Shown here piece after piece: positions 25,928 to 33,357 of a stretch of DNA of 64,000 nt. The stretch spans positions 62,001 to 126,000 of the forward strand of contig SCQP01000012.1 in assembly GCA_004299485.1 (NCBI GenBank), read 5' to 3'. Under the pieces are notes generated by a model. It saw nothing but the letters and a program-made list of their open reading frames with translations. It had not been told where the DNA came from and searched no databases. The first letter of the stretch is position 1, and every line of letters starts with the position of its first letter. The stretch comes from Acidobacteriota bacterium. Its GTDB lineage: Bacteria; Acidobacteriota; Terriglobia; Terriglobales; SCQP01. Both the position numbers and the translations under genes were made by a program.

Positions 25928-26259
25928 GGTTTTTTCCTTTCTAGATCCTCGGCGCGCTCTTTGACGCGCAGAAGTTGGTGTTGCCATAACTGCTCGAAGC
26001 GGCCGGTCCATTCGTGCAGCGGGCGAAGGGCGGCCGCGTTGGTGCGGTAGTACATGTGCTGGCCCTCGCGGCGGGCCTGCACCAGGCCAACCGCTTTCAG
26101 TACCTTCAGATGCTTGGAGACGGAAGGCTGCTCCAGCCCGAGCGCGTCGACGATCGCGCCCACCGGACGCTCGTCGAGCGCCAGCAGGGCGAGAATGTCG
26201 CGCCGGCGCGGTTCAGCGACAGCGTTGAAGGCATCCGAGGTGGTAGTGGCGCGGGCCAT
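25924..26259 (-). CDS. ArsR-family transcriptional regulator
   Basis: 111 residues, winged helix: AVAEPRRRDILALLALDERPVGAIV, recognition helix EQPSVSKHLKVLKAVGLV, wing RREGQHMYYRTN. No Cys cluster for metal binding, so it belongs to the non-metal ArsR group paired with SRPBCC proteins. Start ATG 26259 matches the family and places the operator palindrome 12 bp upstream. Confidence 0.9.
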   Translation of the reverse strand: MARATTTSDAFNAVAEPRRRDILALLALDERPVGAIVDALGLEQPSVSKHLKVLKAVGLVQARREGQHMYYRTNAAALRPLHEWTGRFEQLWQHQLLRVKERAEDLERKKP

Positions 26260-26270
26260 GCGAAGACTAT

Positions 26271-26290
26271 ATATTCTGTTATAGGAATAT
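26271..26290. promoter_or_regulatory. Inverted repeat upstream of arsR, likely self-operator
   Basis: ATATTC-N8-GAATAT, a perfect 6-bp AT-rich inverted repeat in GC-rich DNA, just upstream of the arsR start. Spacing fits a winged-helix dimer. Confidence 0.6.
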
Positions 26291-26358
26291 GTCAACGGCC
26301 AAGTTGCCGCAAAGGGGGGCGTGGTCTTGCGGGCGAGGTTCCACTACACTGGTGAGCT

Positions 26359-27366
26359 GTGAGCCTGCTTCTTGCTTTCCTGCTGTCTTTGGGGCTGGGA
26401 CCGGGACTGGGTACGCCGCCGCGGGCGCAAGCGCCTGTGCTGCGGGAAATTGCCGCCCTGCGCTTGCCTGGCATCCACGGCCGCATCGATCACTTCGCGG
26501 CGGATGTGAAGGGCGGGCGGCTGTTCATGAGCGCGCTGGGGAACGATACCGTCGAGATTTTCGACCTCCGCACCCTGCGCCACCTGCACACGCTGCGGGG
26601 CATCGGCGAACCGCAAGGGGTCACGTACGCGCCGGTGCCGGGACGCCTGTTCGTGGCCAGTGGCGCCGACGGAACGGTACACGTTTTTGATGGGGCACAT
26701 TACCGGCTGTTGCGGGTGGTGCGGCTGGGGAGCGATGCCGATGACACGCGCTACGATCGCGCCAGCCACAGTGTCTTCGTGGGCTTCGGCGATCGCGGCA
26801 GCGCCGGGCTGGCGCAATTGAACGCCGCCACGGGCGAGCGGATGGCGACCATCGCGCTGCCGGCGCACCCGGAAGCGTTCGCGGTGGCGGCATTGAGTCC
26901 GCGCATCTTCGTCAATCTGCCTTCCGCGGGCAACGTGGTCGCGGTCATCGACCGGCGCCAGGGCAAGGTCATCGCCCTGTGGCATTTGCACGGCGCGCGC
27001 GGGAATTTTCCCATGGCGCTCGATGAGCGCGATCACCTGTTGTTCGTCGTTTGCCGAGAGCCGGCGGAGGTGTTGGTGCTGCATACGGAGACCGGCGCGA
27101 TTGTCGGACGTGTTCGCTGCGTGGAACGGGCGGACGATGCCTGGTATGATGCCGCGCGCCAGCGGCTGTATGTGTCCGGCGGCGGCGGCGCCATCACAGT
27201 GATTGCGCGGCAAGCCTCCGGATCATTTCGCGTGATGGCTGAAGTGCCGACCGCGCCCGGAGGCCGTACCTCGCTGTTTCTGCCGGAGCTCAGCCGGCTC
27301 TATCTGGGCATCTGGGGCCGCCACGGCCAGGCCGAGGAAGTGCGTACCTACGCCGTGCGGCCCTGA
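26359..27366 (+). CDS. Exported YncE-like beta-propeller protein
   Basis: 335 residues. Signal peptide (MSLLLAFLLSLGLGPGLG), then repeating blades with [R/G]-L-F/Y-V-S/A patterns: GGRLFMSALGNDTVEIFDL, GRLFVASGADGTVHVFDG, RIFVNLPSAGNVVAVIDR, RLYVSGGGGAITVI. Family with a seven-bladed fold and mostly unknown ligands. GTG start at 26359. A TACACT hexamer at 26345-26350, 8 bp before the start and with no SD, suggests a leaderless message as for parA. Confidence 0.8.
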   Translation: MSLLLAFLLSLGLGPGLGTPPRAQAPVLREIAALRLPGIHGRIDHFAADVKGGRLFMSALGNDTVEIFDLRTLRHLHTLRGIGEPQGVTYAPVPGRLFVASGADGTVHVFDGAHYRLLRVVRLGSDADDTRYDRASHSVFVGFGDRGSAGLAQLNAATGERMATIALPAHPEAFAVAALSPRIFVNLPSAGNVVAVIDRRQGKVIALWHLHGARGNFPMALDERDHLLFVVCREPAEVLVLHTETGAIVGRVRCVERADDAWYDAARQRLYVSGGGGAITVIARQASGSFRVMAEVPTAPGGRTSLFLPELSRLYLGIWGRHGQAEEVRTYAVRP

Positions 27367-27396
27367 TGGCGATTGGCTGGCGCGGCTGCGCCCGTA

Positions 27397-27507
27397 GTGG
27401 CTCGCCACTTTTTGCCCTGGTCGCTCCCGTGGGTCGCTTGGAGTGCGGGCTTCGATTGCCGGCAGGGTCCGCCCGCTGGCGCTGAGAGCTCCTCCAAGCT
27501 GCCGCCA
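27397..27507 (+). repeat. Palindromic repeat type A, copy A4, with a type C-like fragment before it
   Basis: 111 bp, slightly diverged (CTCCCGTGGGTCGC, GATTGCCGG, GCTGAGAGC). Preceded at 27371-27393 by GATTGGCTGGCGCGGCTGCG, which resembles the left end of type C repeats, so two element types meet here. Confidence 0.85.
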
Positions 27508-27527
27508 AGTCGTTTACCCCGCCGTAA

Positions 27528-27576
27528 CGCACGACCGGGCTGGGGCCCCCCCTGGGATCCCCAGCCCGGTCGTGCG
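27528..27576. repeat. Type C-related perfect hairpin, copy C4, between convergent genes
   Basis: 18-bp perfect stem: CGCACGACCGGGCTGGGG (27528-27545) with CCCCAGCCCGGTCGTGCG (27559-27576), 13-nt loop. It corresponds to hairpin 2 of type C. It could act as a two-way terminator between convergent genes but has no T-run. Confidence 0.8.
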
Positions 27577-27589
27577 TGGGACAACTGCG

Positions 27590-28990
27590 TTACTGGCAGC
27601 CGGTGAAGGTGAGGGTGGTGGCGGTCACACTGATGCCAGGGCCAGGATTGAGCGCGACTGCCGCGGTGGTCTGGGTAGCCGTCTGGGTGGCCGGAGTGCA
27701 ATCGGGCGTACCGCCGGAAGAGGGCACAAAGGCGTCGGCTTCGACGGAGTAGGCGGCGCTGGAGGCGGCGGTCCAGGTGGTGCCGCTGGCGCTGAAGGCG
27801 CCGACGTTGGGCGCGGCGCCGGGTACGGCGAGAGTGTACGAGGCGCAGTCGGTGTTGGCGGCGCAGGTGGCGCCGGCGGTGGTGGCGAGCGAGGCGGTCC
27901 CGCTGGACTGCTCGACCAGCGGCACGGTGAACTGCAGCGTGGCGCTAGCGCTCTGCAGGGCCGACAATGTCAAGTCCACGGGCACGGCTGCGGTGCCGGA
28001 GCTGCTGGTGACGACGCCGGTGATGCTGGCCGGTGCTTGCGCGGCGACCAGGTCGATAGTTCCCACCGCCGTGCCCACGCTCACGCCAGTGGTGACAGTA
28101 GCGGCGTAGATGACGTTGGCGGAGCTGATGGCGGTGGACACCACGTCATAGCTGCCGGCGGGCACGGGGCAGAAGACGAAGTTGCCGGAGGCGTCGGTGG
28201 TGGTAGTCATGAAGATGCGGTCGACGCCGGCCGAGTCTTTTTGCTCGAGCGCCACCAAAGTTGTTCCGGTGACGGGCTTGCCGGTGGCCTTATCGACGAC
28301 GGTGCCGTTGATGGAGGTGGAGGTCGTCGCGATTTCGCCGGCGTGCAGTACCGGCTTGAGGCGGTACTGGCCGTTGCCCTCGAGCACCAGCGAATCGCAG
28401 GTGTCGAAGTCAATGTTGAGGTCTTTGGTCTGGCCGGCGGCGACGGTGAATTGGCCGCCCGCGATCTGGCCGGACGGGATTTTGATGCCGGTCTGGGATT
28501 CGCTGGAGAGATCGAGCGCTGCGACCGTGCCGTTGTTGAGGACGACGCAGTTGGCGCCGGCGTTGCCGCACTTATTGCCGGCCACGGTGGTGGTATTGCT
28601 GGCGAGGATAAGGCGGAGCTGCTGGTAGTTGCCCGGCTGGAGCTCGGTGGTCGAGCCCAAGGTGGCGAGGAAGCACTGGTTGTTGGCCTGGCCAAGCAGG
28701 TCCACCTGCATGGGCGGGCCAGCCTTCAGCGAGGGGGTGAGGTCGACGAAGCCGCCGTTGCCGCTGGCGCTGGTGGAGGCTTCGGCGTCGGTGATGGTGA
28801 CGTAGACGTGACTGAACGGACCGCTGGGGCCTTGACAGGCCGCAGGATCACTGAGGGTCACGTTGGTCACCGTAGGAGTGACTGTGGTCGCGCTGCTGCC
28901 GCCGCCGCCGCACGCTGCCAAACCGGCAGCCGCCAGCCCAACCGCGGCCAAAGCAAGCAAGGAAATCCGCAAACTCGTTTTCATAATCAT
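27590..28990 (-). CDS. Secreted lipoprotein with DUF4382-like domain and carboxypeptidase-regulatory-like domain
   Basis: 466 residues from ATG 28990. Lipoprotein signal (LALAAVGLAAAGLAAC, Cys in the lipobox) followed by a Gly/Ser spacer. DUF4382-like domain at about 35-210: SHVYVTITDAEAS, QLRLILASNTT, KIPSGQIAGGQFTV. A carboxypeptidase-regulatory-like fold follows (SINGTVVDKATGKPVTGTTL...NFVFCPVPAGSYDV), then a Ser/Thr-rich C-terminal part. Probably a surface protein; function unknown. ATG 29002 and 28984 are alternative starts. The opposite strand is also open over most of this gene, a GC-rich artefact. Confidence 0.75.
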   Translation of the reverse strand: MIMKTSLRISLLALAAVGLAAAGLAACGGGGSSATTVTPTVTNVTLSDPAACQGPSGPFSHVYVTITDAEASTSASGNGGFVDLTPSLKAGPPMQVDLLGQANNQCFLATLGSTTELQPGNYQQLRLILASNTTTVAGNKCGNAGANCVVLNNGTVAALDLSSESQTGIKIPSGQIAGGQFTVAAGQTKDLNIDFDTCDSLVLEGNGQYRLKPVLHAGEIATTSTSINGTVVDKATGKPVTGTTLVALEQKDSAGVDRIFMTTTTDASGNFVFCPVPAGSYDVVSTAISSANVIYAATVTTGVSVGTAVGTIDLVAAQAPASITGVVTSSSGTAAVPVDLTLSALQSASATLQFTVPLVEQSSGTASLATTAGATCAANTDCASYTLAVPGAAPNVGAFSASGTTWTAASSAAYSVEADAFVPSSGGTPDCTPATQTATQTTAAVALNPGPGISVTATTLTFTGCQ

Positions 28991-29156
28991 CTCGATTCTC
29001 ATCCCCCCGGAGTTTCTGAGCACGTCAGTAGCCACCCTACAACTGTTGCAAACACATACACTTAGCTTCCTGCCGGGTAGGACCGGGCGCTGCCAATCCG
29101 GTATTTTCTTCCCGTTCTGATGCCCGGCGCGCGGGGGCTCTGGTCCAGACATTGTC

Positions 29157-29185
29157 TTGACATAAGCACAGCGGGAGTTTAGGGT
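29157..29185 (+). promoter_or_regulatory. Candidate promoter of the Xre-RES pair
   Basis: TTGACA (29157-29162), 17-bp spacer, TAGGGT (29180-29185), then only 6 bp to the ATG. A GAAGG sequence overlaps this short leader. Confidence 0.45.
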
Positions 29186-29191
29186 TGAAGG

Positions 29192-29812
29192 ATGAGAGCG
29201 GTCGCCTTAAAGCCGGAAGGGATGCATTCGCCCGCGGCGGGCGTGCTGGCCCGCTTTGCCGAGCTGCGGCCGATTGGCTCGCTTCGGGACCTGGAAGAGG
29301 TGAAGCAGGAGCAGCCCGACGTAGTACTGCTGGACATCCACATGCCTCGCCTGGAGGGGCAGGAGCCGATTGATGTCTTGCGCCGGACGCGGCCGACCCC
29401 AGTGGTGATTCTGGTCGATGCCAATCTGCAACCCGCAGCGCTGCTGCAAAGGCTGCGCAGCTTGGGCGCGCTGCGACCGCCCCGCGAAGGTCGGCCGCCG
29501 GACTTGGCGCAGGCCGCTCGTGTGTTGGGCGTTTCGCAGGAAGCCCTCGGCCGGGTGCTCCATGTTTCCGGGCGCACCGTGCATCGATGGCTCAAAGGAA
29601 TACGCCCGCGCCGGACGCAGGAACTGGATCGGGTGCTGGCGCTCGCAGGGCGACTCGAGCAGACTTTCCCTAACCAGGATGCCATTCGGCGCTATCTACA
29701 TCAGGCGAGCGCAACCCTTCAGGGAGAGACGCCTATGGATTTGCTGCTGCACGGGGAAGGGGATCGGGTAGCGGCCGATCTCGAGGCGGTGCAAGAGGGG
29801 GTCTACGTCTGA
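29192..29812 (+). CDS. Xre/MbcA/ParS-type antitoxin fused to a degenerate receiver-like domain
   Basis: 206 residues in two parts. Residues 1-95 look like a response-regulator receiver: QPDVVLLDIHMPRLEG with Asp48 in the phospho-acceptor place, then TPVVILVDANLQPAALLQRL. The usual N-terminal acidic pair, the switch Thr/Ser and the Lys are absent, so it is probably not phosphorylated normally. Residues 103-140 form an HTH (LAQAARVLGVSQEALGRVL, SGRTVHRWLKG). Residues 145-203 match the C-terminal toxin-binding domain (DUF2384: TPMDLLLHGEGDRVAADLEAV). Directly followed by the RES toxin. Such antitoxins normally carry only the last two domains. Confidence 0.8.
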   Translation: MRAVALKPEGMHSPAAGVLARFAELRPIGSLRDLEEVKQEQPDVVLLDIHMPRLEGQEPIDVLRRTRPTPVVILVDANLQPAALLQRLRSLGALRPPREGRPPDLAQAARVLGVSQEALGRVLHVSGRTVHRWLKGIRPRRTQELDRVLALAGRLEQTFPNQDAIRRYLHQASATLQGETPMDLLLHGEGDRVAADLEAVQEGVYV

Positions 29813-30334
29813 TTGCTACTGGCCAGTGATTTCCCGCGCTTGCCTCTGACCAGAACCGTATTCCGCATTGTTCGCGCGGGCGTGGACCCGCTCGCTACGT
29901 CCGGCAGCCTGCAGGCGGGTGGTCGTTTTAACCCGCCCCACGTCTTTGGCGCGATCTACGCCTCGCTCGAGGCGCAAACAGCAGTCCAGGAGGTAGCGCG
30001 AGGATTACGGGTGCGCGGCATCGACCCGCAGCAGTTTCCGCCCGCGGCCTGGTGGTGCTATGAGTTGGAGGTGCGACTGAGGGCGGTGCTGGACTTAACA
30101 GATTCGGCCATATTACGGGAGGTTGGCCTCTCCGCAGACACTTTGACCGGCAGCGATTTGGAGAGGACGCGTCAGATCGCTGGCGAAGCGCGCAGAGCTG
30201 GCTTCGAAGCCCTGCTGGTTCCCTCCGCTGCTGCGCCGGGCGGCCGGAACCTGGTGATTTTAGCGGATGGGCTGGCGCAGCTCCCAACCGTCCTCGGCGC
30301 CGACCCCGTGCGCCTCGTGACAGAGCCAGCGTGA
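29813..30334 (+). CDS. RES-domain toxin (NAD+-consuming)
   Basis: 173 residues, single RES domain named for conserved Arg, Glu and Ser: TVFRIVRAGVDPLATSGSLQAGGRFNPP and then AIYASLEAQTAVQEVARGL. Known RES toxins break down NAD+. The frame begins with TTG directly after the antitoxin stop (TGATTG), so it is translationally coupled; no better start is visible. Length is normal for RES toxins (about 150-170). Confidence 0.88.
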   Translation: MLLASDFPRLPLTRTVFRIVRAGVDPLATSGSLQAGGRFNPPHVFGAIYASLEAQTAVQEVARGLRVRGIDPQQFPPAAWWCYELEVRLRAVLDLTDSAILREVGLSADTLTGSDLERTRQIAGEARRAGFEALLVPSAAAPGGRNLVILADGLAQLPTVLGADPVRLVTEPA

Positions 30335-30375
30335 GCTCAAGGGTCACCGCCAGGTTGCGGGCTGCCCGGTTTGCG

Positions 30376-30524
30376 CTAGCCTTTGGCCGCCCGGCTCACG
30401 GCGAATTCCGCGGCGCGAGCGAGTGCGGGAGTGAAGCGGTGGGGAAAGGCGATCGCAAACGGAAGCAGGAATTCGGGGAAGTTGTTGAAAAGCAGCAGCA
30501 GCGGCGCATCGTTGCTCCAGGCCG
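30376..30524 (-). pseudogene. Possible 3' remnant of a gene downstream of higA
   Basis: An open frame of 49 codons ending TAG reads AWSNDAPLLLFNNFPEFLL, then PFAIAFPHRFTPALARAAEF, which looks like real protein (aromatic and hydrophobic blocks, no GC-shadow composition). It has no start of its own because it runs out of higA in another frame. I do not recognise the family. The plus-strand frame over the same bases is weaker. Confidence 0.3.
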
Positions 30525-30821
30525 CTAGGCGGGCAACGGCTGGACTTCGCGCTGCACGGCAGCGGCGGCGCGGTCGCGTTCGGTATCGAGATCGTAATGG
30601 GTCTGGAGGTTTATCCAGAACTCGGGCGTGGTGCGCAGCAGGCGCGCCAGCCGGAGCGCCGTAGCCGGGGTGATGGCCCGGCGGCCGTTTACGATTTCAC
30701 CGATCCTGGTGACCGGCACGTGCAACTGTGCGGCCAGCCGGTTCTGGCTCAATCCGATAGGCGCCATGAATTCCTCACGCAGGATTTCGCCGGGGTGGAC
30801 GGGGTTTGTTTTGGTTGCCAT
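30525..30821 (-). CDS. higA: HigA-family antitoxin (XRE), apparently without HigB
   Basis: 98 residues. HigA signature NPVHPGEILREEFMAPIGLSQ, HTH LAAQLHVPVTRIGEIVNGRRAIT, then TALRLARLLRTTPEFWINLQ. In known pairs higB lies just upstream; here the upstream DNA is a type A repeat followed by the divergent T6SS operon, so the toxin gene is missing. Start ATG 30821 gives the family N-terminus MATKTNPVHPG. Confidence 0.88.
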   Translation of the reverse strand: MATKTNPVHPGEILREEFMAPIGLSQNRLAAQLHVPVTRIGEIVNGRRAITPATALRLARLLRTTPEFWINLQTHYDLDTERDRAAAAVQREVQPLPA

Positions 30822-30865
30822 CGCAGGTGTCCGCCAGTTCAAGCATAGATCGGGCCGCGGGCGGC

Positions 30866-30976
30866 TGGCGGCAGCTTGGAGGAGCCCTGAGCGCTAGCGG
30901 GCGGACCCTGCCGGGAATCGAAGCCCGCACTCCAAGCGACCAACGGAAGCGACCCGGGCAAAAAGTGGCGAGCCAC
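30866..30976 (-). repeat. Palindromic repeat type A, copy A5 (reverse orientation)
   Basis: The only type A copy on the minus strand in this window. Lies between higA and tssK, about 70 bp before the tssK start and upstream of both divergent genes. A TTGACT hexamer at 30998-31003, just beyond it, may belong to a tssK promoter, but no convincing -10 follows. Confidence 0.9.
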
Positions 30977-31044
30977 GAGTGACCGCGAGATGCCTCATTG
31001 ACTCTGTGAGAGTGGGCATAGTAGCGTAAGCTCCGGGGTGAAGT

Positions 31045-32451
31045 GTGGCGAATGAGGCGGCCGCCGCGAAGGCGGAGGGCGAGATCCAGGCGACGGCAGC
31101 GGCCCGCGCGGGCGAGCGCGGGAGCGTGCCCGAGGCGATTCAGTGGCATGAGGGCATGTTGCTGTCGCCGCAGCACTTCCAGCAGCAGACGGCGCGTTGG
31201 GATGCGCTGCTGCAACAGACGGCACTGGACCTGAATCCGTTTGCCTGGGGGGTGCGGCGGCTGCAGCTCGACACTGCAGTGCTGCCGGTGGGGCGGTTCC
31301 GGGTGAGGGTTTTGGAGGCGGTACTGCCGGATGGGGCGGCGGTCAGCTTCGATGCCAGCGAAGAGGCGGAGACGGCGGCGCTGGAGATCGATCTGGCGGC
31401 GGCGGCAAAGGCGCATCCGGCGCCGCAGCTAACCATCTATATAGCTGCTCCGCTGCGGACCGCCGAAGCCGCGCACGGGGAGATGGCGCGCTTCCGGTCG
31501 GTGGCGGGCGGACCGGTGGTGGATGAGAACACCGGCGAAGGGGGGATGCCGCTGGCACGGCTGCGGGTGCGGCTGAGCCTGTTCGCGGGTGAGCCGCCGG
31601 CGGCACGTTTCGTCTGGATGCCGCTGGCGCGGGTGGAGCAGCGCGAAGACGCCTTTGTACTGAGTGACTACGTGCCGCCGCGGCTGCGGGTGGAGTTCGA
31701 CAGTCCTTTATATGCCGCGTGCGCGGACGTGGCCGAGGTGCTGCGCGCCAAAGCGCTGCATCTGGCCGAACAGGTGCGCTCGCCCACGATTGCCGCGCAG
31801 TCGGCAGTGGCATGGGAGTGCAAGCGGCAGATTCAATGTCTGGTGAGCGCGCTGCCGGCGTTTGAGGCGCTGCTGGGCACGGGCAAAGCGCATCCGTTTG
31901 CGCTGTATCTGGGGTTTTGCCATTTGGCGGGCGCGGTCACGGGACTGGCCACGACGCTGCAGCCGCCGCTGCTCGATCCTTACCGGCATGAAGAGCTGGC
32001 GGCGACGTTTGCCGAGGTACGCGAGTTTGTGCTGCGGGCGGTGCGCGAAGGCGTGGCCGACGCCTACCTGACGATTTCGCTGGAGCGTGCGGCCAACGGG
32101 GTGTTCCATACGCTGCTGGACGCGAGCTGGGCGGAGCGGCGGCTGGTGCTGGGCATCCGGCGGCCAGCGGGGGCGAGCGAAGCCGACATGACCGCCTGGG
32201 GCGAGCAATGCGTGATCGCCTCCGAGGACGCGGTGCCGGAGCTGCGTGCCAAGCGCATTCTGGGACTGCGGCGGCGGCTGCTGGGGCCGGGCGACGAGCT
32301 GGTGACGCCGGCGGGGGTGGTGCTGATGGAGCTGACGCGCGACCTGGCGCTGCTGCCGCCGGGCCGGCGGCTGGTAGTCGAAAATCCCGGCGCGGCGGCG
32401 GGGCGCGCGCCCGCCGAGGTGCTGCTGTACGTGAAACAACCGCAAGTCTAG
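31045..32451 (+). CDS. tssK: T6SS baseplate subunit TssK
   Basis: 468 residues. Family start IQWHEGMLLSPQHFQQQTARWDALL is the conserved TssK N-terminus that links the baseplate to the membrane complex. Other segments are SFDASEEAETAALEIDLA, PLARVEQREDAFVLSDYVPP, HPFALYLGFCHLAGAV and a C-terminal head-like domain. An extra N-terminal Ala/Glu-rich stretch (1-28) precedes it. GTG start at 31045. First gene of the plus-strand T6SS operon; 9 bp before tssL. Confidence 0.94.
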   Translation: MANEAAAAKAEGEIQATAAARAGERGSVPEAIQWHEGMLLSPQHFQQQTARWDALLQQTALDLNPFAWGVRRLQLDTAVLPVGRFRVRVLEAVLPDGAAVSFDASEEAETAALEIDLAAAAKAHPAPQLTIYIAAPLRTAEAAHGEMARFRSVAGGPVVDENTGEGGMPLARLRVRLSLFAGEPPAARFVWMPLARVEQREDAFVLSDYVPPRLRVEFDSPLYAACADVAEVLRAKALHLAEQVRSPTIAAQSAVAWECKRQIQCLVSALPAFEALLGTGKAHPFALYLGFCHLAGAVTGLATTLQPPLLDPYRHEELAATFAEVREFVLRAVREGVADAYLTISLERAANGVFHTLLDASWAERRLVLGIRRPAGASEADMTAWGEQCVIASEDAVPELRAKRILGLRRRLLGPGDELVTPAGVVLMELTRDLALLPPGRRLVVENPGAAAGRAPAEVLLYVKQPQV

Positions 32452-32460
32452 CGAGTCACC

Positions 32461-33357
32461 ATGAACGCTGCCCCGATGGATTCGCTGCTGCTCCGCCAGT
32501 TCCGGCAATTCTATGCCGAAGCGGCGCGGCGGCGCGCGGGGGTGGCGGGGGCTGTACCGGCCGCGGCCGCGGCGGGGGCAGGGATCGGGGGCCAGGGGAC
32601 AGGGGCCGGGGCCACCACCGGGACTGGCGACGAGGGGGGCGACACAAGGACGGATGGGGCCCTGCTTCGCGCGGAGCGCTACGCAGGGCGCCGCGGCGAA
32701 GCCGCGGCGGCGGCGGATCCGGTGCAATCCGCGTTTCATGGGCTGCTGGGGTGGTTGCAGGCGCAGGCGGATGAGGCGGCGCAACGCGGGGGCGTGCTGG
32801 GGGCGCGAGTGTACCGGGAAATGCAGTACATTGAGGCCGCGCTGGCGGACGAAATGTTTCTGCAGGGCGACGCGGGGGCGCGCTGGCCGCTGCTGGAGAC
32901 GACCTTATTTCATACCCAGTCGGCGGGCGAGACGCTGTTCGAGCGCATCGATGCCCTGTTGGCGCGCGCCGATCACGCCTACGCCGACCTCGCCGCCATT
33001 TATTTCTGGGCGCTGGCGCTGGGGTTTGAGGGCAAGTACCGGGGAGCGAGCGACCAGAGCGAGCTGCAGCGGTATCGGCAAAAGCTGTTTCACCTGCTCT
33101 ACCGTGACCGGCCGCGGCTGTTCGATCCTGAGCGGGCGCTGTTTCCACAGGCGTATCTGCACAATCTCGAAGAAGGCTCGGGACGGCGGCTGCCCAATCC
33201 GCGCGTCTGGATTGGCGTGCTGGTGCTGCTGCTGGTGGTCTGGTGGGGAGTGGCGCAATTGGGGTGGGATCACATCACCGCGCCGATTCAGACGGCGGTG
33301 TGCCAGATCAATCCGCACGGTGCGGGCTGTGATGCTCCCGCCAGGATGGCGCCATGA
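32461..33357 (+). CDS. tssL: T6SS inner-membrane protein TssL (DotU/IcmH-like), with repeat-derived insert
   Basis: 298 residues. DotU domain: LGARVYREMQYIEAALADEMF, LFHTQSAGETLFERIDALL, AIYFWALALGFEGKYRG, RYRQKLFHLLYRDRP. One C-terminal transmembrane helix (VWIGVLVLLLVVWWGVAQL) and no peptidoglycan-binding extension. Between the N-terminal helix and the DotU domain is a linker (about 33-85) encoded by degenerate heptamer repeats (32587-32614) and a type D palindrome (32659-32707). Overlaps tssM by 4 bp. Confidence 0.92.
   Translation: MNAAPMDSLLLRQFRQFYAEAARRRAGVAGAVPAAAAAGAGIGGQGTGAGATTGTGDEGGDTRTDGALLRAERYAGRRGEAAAAADPVQSAFHGLLGWLQAQADEAAQRGGVLGARVYREMQYIEAALADEMFLQGDAGARWPLLETTLFHTQSAGETLFERIDALLARADHAYADLAAIYFWALALGFEGKYRGASDQSELQRYRQKLFHLLYRDRPRLFDPERALFPQAYLHNLEEGSGRRLPNPRVWIGVLVLLLVVWWGVAQLGWDHITAPIQTAVCQINPHGAGCDAPARMAP
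32587..32614 (+). repeat. Heptanucleotide array H1 in tssL
   Basis: Four degenerate 7-bp units (GGGGGCC, AGGGGAC, AGGGGCC, GGGGCCA) translated as a Gly-rich linker. Confidence 0.6.
32659..32707. repeat. Palindromic repeat type D, copy D1, in tssL
   Basis: Core hairpin: GCCCTGC, TTC, GCGC-GGA-GCGC, TAC, GCAGGGC. Second hairpin CCGCGGC-GAA-GCCGCGG. Read in frame within the TssL linker. Confidence 0.9.

Noticed and set aside
27528-27576. Rho-independent terminator
   Set aside because: The 18-bp stem would suit a terminator between convergent genes, but no T-run follows on either strand and the sequence belongs to the type C repeats. A terminating effect remains possible.
27443-29065. 540-codon plus-strand open frame opposite the DUF4382 lipoprotein
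   Set aside because: Composition is Gly/Ala/Val/Asp-rich shadow of the minus-strand gene, which has a lipobox and recognisable domains. It also starts inside repeat A4.
30331-30528. 65-codon plus-strand gene after the RES toxin
   Set aside because: No SD, Arg/Gly-rich shadow composition. The opposite strand of the same bases looks more protein-like.
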